Shown here: positions 15,775-23,925 of the stretch, piece by piece | Position numbering within the stretch: the first letter of the stretch is position 1 | How the letters are laid out: the number at the start of each line of letters is the position of its first letter | Assembly: GCF_030440595.1 (NCBI RefSeq) | Contig: NZ_CP047452.1 | Location: 2,046,001-2,110,000, forward strand | Reading direction: 5' to 3' | DNA length: 64,000 nucleotides | Source of the DNA: Corynebacterium glucuronolyticum DSM 44120 | GTDB taxonomy: Bacteria; Actinomycetota; Actinomycetes; Mycobacteriales; Mycobacteriaceae | The notes under the pieces: generated by a model | The model's database searches: none | Told to the model about the DNA's origin: nothing | The model's input: the letters and a program-made list of their open reading frames with translations, nothing else | Position numbers and translations under genes: made by a program

Positions 15775-17700
15775 ATGAAACGCTTAGTAGGAACCGTATT
15801 AGCCTCTGCGGCGCTAGCCATCGGCACGCCGCTCGCGGTTGGACTGCCTGCCACTGCGCAGGTGCAGACGCAGCAGCTCACCGACAGGGTGACCGACAAT
15901 GCCGGCGTGTTGTCTGCCGACGAGAAGGCGACCCTGAACGAGAAATTTAGCAATTTTACCTCCCAGACCGGCCTCGTCCCGTTCTACGTGCTGGAGAAGG
16001 ACCTCGGCGGGATGAGCGGCGAGCAGGCCGCCACGCAGCTGTTCAAGACGGGTGGTGGCGATAACGTTCTCATCTTCGTCGTCGGGGTTAATGACCGCAC
16101 CGTCGGCATGAAGTACGGCGCCGATTGGCCGTCGTCGGCTGTCTCCGCGATCCAGTCGGAGGCCACCGGCGCGCTGTCCAGTGGCGATTGGTTCCACGCC
16201 GGCGAGGTCCTCGCTGGGAGCTCGTCCGACGGCAATGGCCTGTGGTGGTTGCTCGGCGGCGGTGCCGTGGTCGTCGGTGGTGGCGCGGTGATGGCGAGCC
16301 GGGGCAAGAAGAAGCGCCGCGAGGAGACGCAGGCGATGGCCAAGGATGCCCGCGAAATCTCGCCGTCGGATGTGGGCAGACTTTCTAGCTTGCCGACGCC
16401 CGTCCTCACCGACCTCGCCTCGGATGTTCTGGTCTCTGCAGACGAGGCAGTCCGGCAGTCGAAGAAGGAGCTCGACCTCGCGCAGGCCGAGTTCGGTGCC
16501 GAGCGCACCCGCCCGTTTACCCGCGCCATGAACAACGCCAATACGACGCTGCGCCACGCCTTCGAGCTGCAGGAACGTCTGAACGATTCCATCCCCGAAT
16601 CCGAGGAAGAGCGGCGCGCGATGCTCGTGGAGATCGTCAGCTCCTGCGGAACAGCCCAGGAGGCGCTCAAGGAGAAGGAGGACGAGTTCCGCTCCATGCG
16701 CGACACGATCCTCAACGCCGACAACGTCGTCGCCGATCTGTCGGCCCAGGTCGTTAGCCTCCACCGGCGGCTCCCAGCCGCCCGCGAAACGCTGTCTACG
16801 CTCGAGGCCAACCACGGCTCCCAGGCGCTGGCATCGATAGCACAGAACCCGGACTTCGCCGAAGCCGCCTTGGACGAGGCAGAAAAGGCGACCGACGAGG
16901 CTCGTGGCATTGCGGATCAGCCCGCCGGCTCCCAAGGTGGGCTCATCGCTGCCATCCGCCGCGCCGAGGAGGCCATTTCGAAGGCCGACGAGCTGCTTAC
17001 CGCCGTCGAGCAAGGCGAGGACAACCTGCGCCTCGCCACGGACAACTTCGTTTCTATCCGCGACGAGGTGGCAGGCGAGATTAGTGAATTGCGGGGGCTC
17101 AGCTCCAGCGCGGAGGCGGCGGGGCTCGCGGAAAAGGCCAGCGGTGTTCTCGCAGAGGCTAAAGCCAGCTACGATACCGATCCCCTGTCCGCTTACACGT
17201 CTCTTACCTCCATTGATGCAGAGCTTGACACGCTCATCGATACGCTGCGCGAGGTGAAGGCCACCAACGAGCGCAACATGCAGCTTCTTAACCAGACGCT
17301 GCGTTCCTCCCAGGCGACGGTGCAGCAGGCAGAAGACTTTATCTCCACCCGCGGGCGTGTCATCGGCTCGCGTGCGCGCACGCTACTTGCGCAGGCGCAG
17401 CAGACATTGGCCAAGGCGATGTCCGTGGGACAATCTGACCCGAAGAAGGCACTGCCACTTGCCAGCCAGGCCGGCCAACTCGCGCAGCGTTCGCTGAAGG
17501 CGGCGCAGCGAGACTTCGACGATTATCAGAGTTCCATGCGGGCGCGTCGTGGTGGCGGCGGCAGTGACCTGTTCACCGGGCTGTTGCTCGGCTCGATGCT
17601 GAACGGCGGCTTCGGCGGGGGCGGCGGCTTCGGCGGAGGCGGCAGCTTCGGCGGAGGCGGCAGCTTCGGCGGAGGCGGCTCCTGGGGCGGTCGCTTTTAG
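15775..17700 (+). CDS. Secreted/membrane TPM-domain protein with coiled-coil region and Gly-rich tail
   Basis: A 641-residue protein. Residues 1-27 are a signal peptide ending near 'LPATAQ'. Residues 30-155 form a TPM domain (PF04536), the fold first named for phosphatase and photosystem-repair proteins. A transmembrane helix lies near 162-185 ('WWLLGGGAVVVGGGAVMAS') followed by KKKRR. Then comes about 370 residues of alanine-, glutamate- and leucine-rich helix likely to be coiled coil. The last 45 residues are Gly-Gly-Phe/Ser repeats. The domain faces outside and the helical part inside, by the positive-inside rule. Function is unknown; similar proteins occur near glyS in other corynebacteria. 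It is divergent from dgt. Confidence 0.82.
   Translation: MKRLVGTVLASAALAIGTPLAVGLPATAQVQTQQLTDRVTDNAGVLSADEKATLNEKFSNFTSQTGLVPFYVLEKDLGGMSGEQAATQLFKTGGGDNVLIFVVGVNDRTVGMKYGADWPSSAVSAIQSEATGALSSGDWFHAGEVLAGSSSDGNGLWWLLGGGAVVVGGGAVMASRGKKKRREETQAMAKDAREISPSDVGRLSSLPTPVLTDLASDVLVSADEAVRQSKKELDLAQAEFGAERTRPFTRAMNNANTTLRHAFELQERLNDSIPESEEERRAMLVEIVSSCGTAQEALKEKEDEFRSMRDTILNADNVVADLSAQVVSLHRRLPAARETLSTLEANHGSQALASIAQNPDFAEAALDEAEKATDEARGIADQPAGSQGGLIAAIRRAEEAISKADELLTAVEQGEDNLRLATDNFVSIRDEVAGEISELRGLSSSAEAAGLAEKASGVLAEAKASYDTDPLSAYTSLTSIDAELDTLIDTLREVKATNERNMQLLNQTLRSSQATVQQAEDFISTRGRVIGSRARTLLAQAQQTLAKAMSVGQSDPKKALPLASQAGQLAQRSLKAAQRDFDDYQSSMRARRGGGGSDLFTGLLLGSMLNGGFGGGGGFGGGGSFGGGGSFGGGGSWGGRF
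17605..17676 (+). repeat. 18-bp in-frame tandem repeat, four units
   Basis: Four successive 18-base units at 17605, 17623, 17641 and 17659 encode Gly-(Gly/Ser)-Phe-Gly-Gly-Gly at the C-terminus of the TPM-domain protein. Units three and four are identical. Length change by slippage would keep the reading frame. Confidence 0.9.
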
Positions 17701-17710
17701 AAACGACTAA

Positions 17711-17743
17711 GACCACCGCAGCATCGTCTGCGGTGGTCATTTT
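17711..17743 (+). terminator. Intrinsic terminator after the TPM-domain gene
   Basis: GACCACCGCAG (17711-17721) pairs with CTGCGGTGGTC (17728-17738), and ATTTTG follows. It lies between convergent genes and may also stop transcripts arriving on the minus strand. Confidence 0.8.
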
Positions 17744-17748
17744 GTGGA

Positions 17749-18201
17749 TCAGATTCGTGGGCGCCTGACGGTGGCATCGACGAGAACGCACACCCAGGTG
17801 AGAAAGACTGCGTCGAGAAGCGGAAGGTCGTCGACACACGGACCGTCGTGAACCTCGACGCGCCCATTGGCGCGGGGCTGGACGTAGGCGTACACATCGC
17901 CGCTTGGGCTGGCAATACCGCGCACTTTGCGCCAGGTGGATATCCGTTCCAGGGTGTAGTGCCGCTCCCCGCAGGTAGCGTCCAGGTTGGCTACCGTGAA
18001 ACCGCGCTGGGAGACGGTGAAGATTTCCCCGTTACTCGTCGTCGCACGGCACTTGAAATGCAGATTGGTAGCCAGGGCCTCAATGAGAATGTTTTGCTCA
18101 CCCACGTGGATGATATCGGCGCGAACCGATGCCATCTGGGTGCCGAGGGCATCAATGAGGTTGTTGTCCCTCCACACCCAGCTTGGCTCGTTAAACTCCA
18201 T
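17749..18201 (-). CDS. Hypothetical protein with C-terminal membrane segment
   Basis: A 150-residue protein that I cannot assign to a family. It begins 'MEFNEPSWVWRDNN' and has a beta-rich middle ('HFKCRATTSNGEIFTVSQRG'). It ends in one hydrophobic segment, 'LLDAVFLTWVCVLVDATV', followed by RRPR, as in a tail-anchored protein. The preceding gene on the same strand has the same plan, an N-terminal soluble domain and a single C-terminal helix, and the two may be distant paralogues or partners. The ATG at 18201 is seven bases after TACTCT (18209-18214), so it may have its own leaderless start inside the glyS transcript. Confidence 0.7.
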   Translation of the reverse strand: MEFNEPSWVWRDNNLIDALGTQMASVRADIIHVGEQNILIEALATNLHFKCRATTSNGEIFTVSQRGFTVANLDATCGERHYTLERISTWRKVRGIASPSGDVYAYVQPRANGRVEVHDGPCVDDLPLLDAVFLTWVCVLVDATVRRPRI

Positions 18202-18206
18202 GCTTT

Positions 18207-18701
18207 TTAGAGTAATACGATCATGATGCCGAGGACGGTGAGCGCGATGAGCGCACCGGTGGTGATCCCTGTTGTCCGCATCATCGAGGACATCAAGAGT
18301 TCTCGGGCGATCCATGACAGGAACGCAGCCTGGTCGGTGGGCAGCTCCTTATCAAAACTGACGACCGGCTGGCGCACGCCGTGGCGGGCACCCGTGAACT
18401 GTCCGACATACTCATCGGCTGGGTCGAGAATGACCCAGTCGGACTTCACCTCGTTATCCAGAATGAAATCGGCACTACCGGCGTGAACCTCGACGCGGTC
18501 TGCTTTAGCTAGCGTTGCCTCGTCTTTGGTGGTAGCAACCCAGTCCGGCGCATCGGTCCGCTTCAGCTCCGTGGAGGTCTTTTCCAGACCCCACTGTGCC
18601 TCGCCGACAGTTGCGCTGTTCTCGGTAAATTCGGCTATCTTTTCGTCGCCACGGTACAGCGAAAGCGTGCCTTTGGACGGGGGACGAAATTCCAGTTCCA
18701 T
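18207..18701 (-). CDS. Hypothetical tail-anchored protein
   Basis: A 164-residue protein of unrecognised family. Residues 1-115 look like a beta-rich soluble domain ('GTLSLYRGDEKIAEFTEN', 'DWVILDPADEYVGQF'). The region from about 125 is amphipathic helix, and the last 22 residues, 'GITTGALIALTVLGIMIVLL', are a transmembrane anchor at the extreme C-terminus. The ATG at 18701 has GGAAAGG five bases upstream. It begins 15 bp after the glyS stop and so is very likely in the glyS transcript. The next gene downstream has a similar layout. Confidence 0.75.
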   Translation of the reverse strand: MELEFRPPSKGTLSLYRGDEKIAEFTENSATVGEAQWGLEKTSTELKRTDAPDWVATTKDEATLAKADRVEVHAGSADFILDNEVKSDWVILDPADEYVGQFTGARHGVRQPVVSFDKELPTDQAAFLSWIARELLMSSMMRTTGITTGALIALTVLGIMIVLL

Positions 18702-18716
18702 TCTTACCTTTCCGGT

Positions 18717-20102
18717 TTAGCAGCCGATGAGGTGCTGAGCGAGGTAGCCTTCCAGCTCGTCGATCTTTACGCGCTCCTGCTGCATCGTGTCACGGTCACG
18801 CACGGTGACGGCGTGATCCTCAAGGGAATCGAAGTCTACCGTTACACAGTACGGCGTGCCAATCTCATCCTGACGGCGGTAGCGGCGACCAATGGCACCG
18901 GAGGTGTCGTAGTCGACGTTCCAGTAGCCACGCAGTGTCTGGGCGATCTCCTCAGCCAGCGGGGTGAGGGTGTCCTTCTTGGACAGCGGCAGAACGGCGA
19001 CCTTGACGGGTGCCAGGCGCGGGTCGAGGCGCAGGACGGTACGGGTATCGGTGCCACCCTTCGCGTTCGGCACTTCCTCCTCCGCGTAGGCGTCCACGAG
19101 GAAGGCCATCATGGCACGGCCGAGGCCAGCTGCGGGCTCGATAACGTACGGGATGAAGCGCTCGCCAGAGGCCTGGTCGAAGTAGCGGAGATCCTCGCCG
19201 GAGTGCTTCATGTGCGTGCCGAGGTCGAAGTCGGTGCGGTTCGCGACACCCTCCAGTTCACCCCACGTGGAGCCCTGGAAACCGAAGGCGTACTCGATGT
19301 CCACAGTTCGCTTTGAGTAGTGGGACAGCTTCTCCTTCGGGTGCTCGTACAGGCGCAGGTTCTCCGGATCGATGCCGAGATCGGTGTACCACTTGTGCCG
19401 GGTATCAATCCAGTACTGGTGCCACTTCTCGTCCTCACCAGGCTTGACAAAGAACTCCATCTCCATCTGCTCGAACTCGCGAGTACGGAAAATAAAGTTG
19501 CCGGGCGTGATCTCATTGCGGAAGCTCTTACCGATATTGCCGATGCCGAACGGGAGCTTAGCGCGGGACGTCGTGAGTACGTTCTTGAAGTTCACAAAGA
19601 TGCCCTGGGCTGTCTCGGGACGCAAGTAGTGGAGCCCCTCCTCGTCGTCAACAGGCCCGAGGAATGTCTTCAGCATGCCGGAGAAATCGCGCGGCTCCGT
19701 CCAGTTGCCGGGCTGGCCCGTTTCCGGATCGTTGACATCTGCGAGGCCGTTGGGGGCCGGGTGCCCGTGCTTTTCTTCATAGGCTTCCAGCAGGTGATCC
19801 GCACGGTAACGCTTGTGCGTGTAGAGAGATTCGACCAGCGGGTCATGGAACACCTCGAGGTGGCCCGAGGCAACCCACGTCTCGCGCGGAAGGATGACAG
19901 AGGAGTCAATTCCCACGGTATCCGGGCGGGAAGTGATCATCGTGCGCCACCACTGACGCTTGAGGTTTTCCTTCAACTCGACGCCGTACGGGCCGTAGTC
20001 CCACGCGGAGCGAGTGCCACCGTAAATCTCACCACACGGGTAAACGAACCCGCGGCGCTTACAGAGGTTAACCACACTGTCTATTACTGACCCTTTAGCC
20101 AT
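18717..20102 (-). CDS. glyS: Glycyl-tRNA synthetase, dimeric class II type
   Basis: A 461-residue enzyme that charges tRNA-Gly with glycine. It is the alpha2-type synthetase related to eukaryotic enzymes and normal for actinobacteria, not the two-subunit GlyQ/GlyS type. Class II motifs are present: motif 2 around '[20 protein letters not shown]' near residue 165 and motif 3 around '[18 protein letters not shown]' near 335. The anticodon-binding domain begins near 365 ('[14 protein letters not shown]'). ATG at 20102 is preceded by GGAAGGGAAC, a better start than the in-frame codon five residues upstream. Two tail-anchored genes follow in the same direction. Confidence 0.97.
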   Translation of the reverse strand: MAKGSVIDSVVNLCKRRGFVYPCGEIYGGTRSAWDYGPYGVELKENLKRQWWRTMITSRPDTVGIDSSVILPRETWVASGHLEVFHDPLVESLYTHKRYRADHLLEAYEEKHGHPAPNGLADVNDPETGQPGNWTEPRDFSGMLKTFLGPVDDEEGLHYLRPETAQGIFVNFKNVLTTSRAKLPFGIGNIGKSFRNEITPGNFIFRTREFEQMEMEFFVKPGEDEKWHQYWIDTRHKWYTDLGIDPENLRLYEHPKEKLSHYSKRTVDIEYAFGFQGSTWGELEGVANRTDFDLGTHMKHSGEDLRYFDQASGERFIPYVIEPAAGLGRAMMAFLVDAYAEEEVPNAKGGTDTRTVLRLDPRLAPVKVAVLPLSKKDTLTPLAEEIAQTLRGYWNVDYDTSGAIGRRYRRQDEIGTPYCVTVDFDSLEDHAVTVRDRDTMQQERVKIDELEGYLAQHLIGC

Positions 20103-20275
20103 ATTGTTCCCTTCCAAAATTTACGTGTACTCATATAGTACCCGGTAGCACTATCTCACACGGAGACCCCGGTATAACCGGAGATACGAGAGGAAATAAA
20201 AGAGCTTACTCATTGGTTGAGTTCAGTAGGGGAATAAACCATTTAATAAGTCTTTATGCATATTAGCCCTGTATG

Positions 20276-20290
20276 GGTGGACTGTCCACC
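20276..20290. promoter_or_regulatory. 15-bp palindrome in the glyS-znr gap
   Basis: GGTGGAC-T-GTCCACC is a perfect 7-1-7 inverted repeat about 175 bp from the glyS start and 160 bp from znr. It could be an operator or the stem of a small hairpin. Confidence 0.45.
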
Positions 20291-20414
20291 GTGTTTGTTC
20301 TGCAGACATATAGACAATAAGGTTTAATGAAAGTGGATAGGGCGGTAACCACCCCTCTTCCTCACCGGAGCGCCAAGGACAATATATAGGACATCTCATA
20401 TCAGTGAATAGCAG

Positions 20415-20430
20415 TCGTACGACAGTACGA
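20415..20430. promoter_or_regulatory. Inverted repeat just before znr
   Basis: TCGTAC-GACA-GTACGA is a perfect 6-4-6 inverted repeat, 20 bp before the znr start. The position suits autoregulation by the ArsR-type product, but the sequence does not match the usual 12-2-12 zinc-sensor operator, so the regulator is uncertain. Confidence 0.45.
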
Positions 20431-20449
20431 GAAAAGAGGCCTCAACATC

Positions 20450-20833
20450 ATGGACAATGATTTCACCGCTTCTCCCCGCGTCCAAGTTGTCGTGCCTGAT
20501 TCCTCCGGACGCTACGAAATGGTCGACCCTTCCACCATTCTCTCCCACATCTCCGTAACTGAGGAACAGCAGTCCGCCATCCTGTCTACCGTGCGCGCAC
20601 TTGATTCACGGTTGCGCCTCACTATCGTCCTCCTCCTCTCAGATGGGGAGCGTCGCGTCCACGAGCTAGTGAAGGAGACCGGCGCAAGCCAGCCCCTCGT
20701 AAGCCAGCACCTAAAGGTGCTCAAAGAATCCGGCGTGGTGACGAGCAGACGAGTCGGCCGCGAAAAGGTGTACTCCCTGTGCTCCAACACGGCAGCTACG
20801 ATCATCCTCGCCTGCCGCCAGCAGGAGCGATAG
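20450..20833 (+). CDS. znr: ArsR/SmtB-family zinc-responsive regulator
   Basis: A 127-residue winged-helix regulator. The DNA-recognition helix is in 'GASQPLVSQHLKVLKESGVV' near residues 80-100, followed by the wing 'RRVGREKVYSL'. The symbol is given from position: in Corynebacterium an ArsR-type gene lies between glyS and zur and is known as znr, a zinc-responsive repressor. The protein has few cysteines, so a metal site would rest on His, Asp and Glu. The ribosome-binding sequence AAAGAGG precedes the ATG by ten bases. zur follows 50 bp downstream in the same direction. Confidence 0.88.
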   Translation: MDNDFTASPRVQVVVPDSSGRYEMVDPSTILSHISVTEEQQSAILSTVRALDSRLRLTIVLLLSDGERRVHELVKETGASQPLVSQHLKVLKESGVVTSRRVGREKVYSLCSNTAATIILACRQQER

Positions 20834-20883
20834 CACACCTCGTCTATACTGGCCACAGACTCGCGTTAGAAGGAGTGGCATTT

Positions 20884-21321
20884 ATGAGAACACCGGCTCA
20901 AGCTTCTGCATCCCTGCCCAAAATTGGTCAACGCAGAACGAGGCAGAAGGCCGCCGTCGTGTCTGTGCTGCAGACGATGGATCATTTCTCCTCTGCCAAG
21001 ACCATCCACGAGGAACTCACCACGCGGAAGCAATCCGTCGGGCTGACCACCGTCTACCGAACGCTTCAGTCCCTCGTCGATCTCGGGGAAGTAGACGTCC
21101 TGCACACCAATTCGGGGGAAGCACTGTACCGCCATTGTGCGAACGAGCACCATCACCACCATCTCGTGTGCGAGAAGTGTGGCACCACGGTGGAGATTTC
21201 AGGCGGTCCCGTGGAGGAATGGGCACGTACGGAAGCCGCCAACCACAGCTTCACGCTCACGAGCCACACCGCCGAGGTGTTCGGGCTCTGCCCAGCGTGC
21301 GCCGCTACAGCACGTAGCTAA
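20884..21321 (+). CDS. zur: Zinc uptake regulator, Fur family
   Basis: A 145-residue Fur-family repressor that in the zinc-loaded form shuts off zinc uptake genes. The winged-helix domain fills the first half, with the recognition region 'VGLTTVYRTLQSLVDLGEVD'. The structural zinc site is formed by two Cys pairs, CEKC near residue 98 and CPAC near 138, and the His-rich 'NEHHHHHLVCEKC' supplies regulatory ligands. ATG at 20884 follows GAAGGAG, so the upstream in-frame codons inside znr are not used. It overlaps the convergent VIT-type gene by 17 bp at the 3' ends. Confidence 0.93.
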   Translation: MRTPAQASASLPKIGQRRTRQKAAVVSVLQTMDHFSSAKTIHEELTTRKQSVGLTTVYRTLQSLVDLGEVDVLHTNSGEALYRHCANEHHHHHLVCEKCGTTVEISGGPVEEWARTEAANHSFTLTSHTAEVFGLCPACAATARS

Positions 21322-22393
21322 AAGCGAGTCCCAGCACGTAGGTGATCCCTGCGGCGCCTATCCCCAGGGCGAGCTGCCGCAACGCACGCTTCATCGGGCT
21401 CGCACCACTCATCACCCCGACGAAACCACCGGTGATCATGAGCACCCCGCCGACCAGAACGAGGGAGACGCACGTCGCCACGACCGTCGACAGCGGGAAG
21501 AGAAAAGCCAGAATCGGCACGAGAGCACCGAGTGCGAAGAAGCAGAAGGACGCGGCTGCGGCAGCGGCACCGCTGCCGACAACCTCGGAGTTCCGCGCCT
21601 CGAATAGTCCCCCCACTCCGGAAAACACGTCTGCCTCCGCCCCTCGCGGCAACGCCTTCGACTTCTCGATCGCCTCATGCGCGTATCTCGTAGCCTCGCC
21701 GGCCTCCATTCCCCGCGCCCGGAAAACGAGCGCCAGCTCGTTTTCGTCCAAGTCGAGGGCCGGGAGGGCCGAGGAAGCGGTGGATGAGTCCAACGTCGAC
21801 GCGTCGAGAAGCTCTTTCTGCGAGCTCACCGAGACGAATTCGCCCGCGGCCATCGACAGCGCGCCGGCGAGCAGCCCGGACACGCCGGTGAGCAGGATGA
21901 CAGAGTTGCTCACTCCACTGCCCACCATGCCGATGACGAGGGCCAAGTTACTGACCAGGCCGTCGTTGGCGCCGAAGACCGCGGCGCGGAAGTTGCCCGA
22001 GAGCTTCTCGCGCCCGGTCGCCGCGAGACCGCGCACGACCTCCGCGTGGATCTTCTCGTCGGCGCTGAGCCGTTCCGTCGCATCCGCATCGTCCTCGTAG
22101 GGGCGACGCTGCTCCGCTGCCTGCAGCAGTGCGAGGGTGAACACGGAACCGAACCGCCGCGCGAGGAAACCCACAATCCGGGTCTCCAGGCTCGGTTGCA
22201 CGGTTTTATTGGCGTACGGCCCGAGCATGTCCTCCCAATAGCGCTCGTGGCGGGTCTCCGCCTCCGCAACTGAGCGGAGGATCTCTTGCTCCTCCCCCGC
22301 TGCCTTATCTGCAAGCGCCCGGTACGTGCGAGCTTCCGCGCGCTCGTTGGCCAAATACTTGCGCCAACGACGGATCTGCCTCGCTGACGGCAT
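21305..22393 (-). CDS. Ferritin-like/VIT1 fusion, predicted Fe2+/Mn2+ transporter
   Basis: A 362-residue fusion. Residues 1-130 resemble a rubrerythrin-like four-helix metal domain ('AEARTYRALADKAAGEE', 'EAETRHERYWEDML'). Residues 140-362 are a CCC1/VIT1 transporter domain with about five membrane helices and the family motif 'FGANDGLVSNLALVIGMVG' near residue 165. Such proteins move iron or manganese out of the cytosol, probably sensing load through the ferritin-like part. The ATG overlaps the uppS stop as TAATG, so translation is coupled. Position beside zur is suggestive, but the gene is convergent to zur and no Zur box was found. Confidence 0.88.
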   Translation of the reverse strand: MPSARQIRRWRKYLANERAEARTYRALADKAAGEEQEILRSVAEAETRHERYWEDMLGPYANKTVQPSLETRIVGFLARRFGSVFTLALLQAAEQRRPYEDDADATERLSADEKIHAEVVRGLAATGREKLSGNFRAAVFGANDGLVSNLALVIGMVGSGVSNSVILLTGVSGLLAGALSMAAGEFVSVSSQKELLDASTLDSSTASSALPALDLDENELALVFRARGMEAGEATRYAHEAIEKSKALPRGAEADVFSGVGGLFEARNSEVVGSGAAAAAASFCFFALGALVPILAFLFPLSTVVATCVSLVLVGGVLMITGGFVGVMSGASPMKRALRQLALGIGAAGITYVLGLAFSYVL

Positions 22394-23133
22394 TACTTCG
22401 TTCCCCCAAAACGGCGGTCGCGCTTGGCATACTCGAGGCAGGCATCGTACAGGTTCTCCTTGGTGAAGTCCGGAAAGAGGGTGTTCTGGTAGACCATCTC
22501 CGCGTAGGCGGACTGCCACAGCAGGAAGTTACTCGTCCGCTTCTCCCCCGACGGACGGAGGAACAGGTCCACATCTGGCATCCCCGGCTCGTCGAGGAAC
22601 TGCGCGAACGTCTTTTCCGTCACCTGCTCGGGCCGCAGGGTTCCCGCCTGCGCCCGGCGGGCGATCTCCCGCGCCGCGTCGACGATCTCCGCGCGGCCAC
22701 CGTAGTTCACGCACATGTAGAACGTCATCCGGGTGTTTTCCTTGGTCATCTCCTCGGCGAGCTCGAGCTCGCGGATCACCGACCGCCACAGCCGGGGCCT
22801 GCGCCCAGCCCAGCGCACCCGCACGCCCTTCTCGTTGAGCACGTCACGCTGACGGTGCAAAACGTCGCGGTTAAATCCCATGAGGAAGCGCACCTCGTCG
22901 GCGGTTCGCCGCCAGTTCTCGGTGGAAAACGCGTACGCCGAAAGATGGGGAATTCCCAGCTCAAGGCAGGCATCGATGATGTCCATGAGAACAGCCTCGC
23001 CGCGTTTGTGCCCCTCGGTGCGTACCATTCCGCGCTCCTGCGCCCAGCGGCCGTTGCCGTCCATGACGAGGGCGATGTGGTTGGGAAGGAACTTGCGTGG
23101 GATATCTGGTTTCACAACCCCCCATTGTGCCAC
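22393..23133 (-). CDS. uppS: Polyprenyl (decaprenyl/undecaprenyl) diphosphate synthase, cis type
   Basis: A 246-residue cis-prenyltransferase that extends isoprenoid diphosphates into the long lipid carrier used for peptidoglycan and arabinogalactan. The signature '[13 protein letters not shown]' near residue 23 contains the catalytic Asp, and '[20 protein letters not shown]' near residue 193 is the diphosphate-binding region. Length is normal. The start is GTG at 23133. The downstream ferritin-like/VIT gene begins within its stop codon. recO lies upstream on the same strand across a 63-bp gap. Confidence 0.95.
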   Translation of the reverse strand: MAQWGVVKPDIPRKFLPNHIALVMDGNGRWAQERGMVRTEGHKRGEAVLMDIIDACLELGIPHLSAYAFSTENWRRTADEVRFLMGFNRDVLHRQRDVLNEKGVRVRWAGRRPRLWRSVIRELELAEEMTKENTRMTFYMCVNYGGRAEIVDAAREIARRAQAGTLRPEQVTEKTFAQFLDEPGMPDVDLFLRPSGEKRTSNFLLWQSAYAEMVYQNTLFPDFTKENLYDACLEYAKRDRRFGGTK

Positions 23134-23196
23134 GCGGGTAGCCCGCCGTCCTAGTTATCGCTTGTCGACGACTCCCCTTTCCGGTTTGTTCACGCC

Positions 23197-23922
23197 TTAC
23201 GCTTCGTTGAACTTGGACAGGGCCTGGACCCGGCGCTCCAGGTGGAAGGTGACAAAGGCGGTTGTCAGGGCGTGTGCCTCGGATATCCGCGCCGTTGGCT
23301 GCCCCGCTGCCGCAGGTGCACCCACATGCATGTACTGCCACATGAGGTGCAGCGTCTCCGGATCGGGCGTGGCTGAGCCCGGCAGCCTGCAGCGCTCACA
23401 CAACGCGCCACCAGCACCGGCGTGGAATACCTCGTGGGGCCCAGGCGCCCCGCATTGCGCGCAGTCGAACAGCGACGGCGGCCAGCCGACATCGCTCATG
23501 ATATGGAGGAGGAAAGCGTCCAGCACCGGGGTCACCACGCCCGTCTCGTTGAGCTCCGCCAGAGCATTGAGGACACGGTCGTACACGCCCTCCGACTCCG
23601 CCCCGAGGCTCACCTTCTCTGCGGTTTCCAGAACGGTGCTGGCGGCGGTGTAGCGCGGGTAGTCGTCGATCAGCCTGCCAAAGAAGGTGACGGTGTCCGC
23701 CCCCGTCACCGATTCCAGGTTCCGTCCCTTGTAAAACTGCACGTCGAGCTCCACAAACGGCTGCAGCCGGGAGCCAAACCTACTATTGGCCCGGCGCACC
23801 CCCTTGGCCACACCCCGCACAATGCCGCGTGTGCGGGTAAGGAACACGACGATGCGATCCGCCTCGCCAAAATCATAGGTGCGGACGATCACCGCCCGTT
23901 CCCTATAAGAGCCACGGCGCAT
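23197..23922 (-). CDS. recO: DNA repair protein RecO
   Basis: A 241-residue recombination mediator of the RecFOR pathway, helping RecA load onto SSB-coated DNA. The N-terminal OB fold ('ERAVIVRTYDFGEADRIVVF') and helical domain are followed by a four-cysteine zinc finger, CAQC near residue 152 and CERC near 173, as in most Gram-positive RecO proteins. The gene starts three bases after era ends, placing it at the end of the corC-type/era operon. Confidence 0.94.
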   Translation of the reverse strand: MRRGSYRERAVIVRTYDFGEADRIVVFLTRTRGIVRGVAKGVRRANSRFGSRLQPFVELDVQFYKGRNLESVTGADTVTFFGRLIDDYPRYTAASTVLETAEKVSLGAESEGVYDRVLNALAELNETGVVTPVLDAFLLHIMSDVGWPPSLFDCAQCGAPGPHEVFHAGAGGALCERCRLPGSATPDPETLHLMWQYMHVGAPAAAGQPTARISEAHALTTAFVTFHLERRVQALSKFNEA

Positions 23923-23925
23923 AGG

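Larger units (their letters stand above)
20103..20449. other. 347-bp divergent control region between glyS and znr
   Basis: No gene is supported here. On the minus side TACTAT (20140-20135) is a possible glyS -10. On the plus side TATATA/TATAGG around 20393-20399 could serve znr. Two clear inverted repeats lie inside (20276-20290 and 20415-20430). I searched for the conserved T-box bulge and terminator of a tRNA-sensing leader and did not find one. Confidence 0.6.

Noticed and set aside
20103..20449. T-box riboswitch in the glyS leader
   Set aside because: I did not find the conserved T-box core sequence or an adjoining terminator on the minus strand, and actinobacterial T-boxes are mostly linked to other synthetases.
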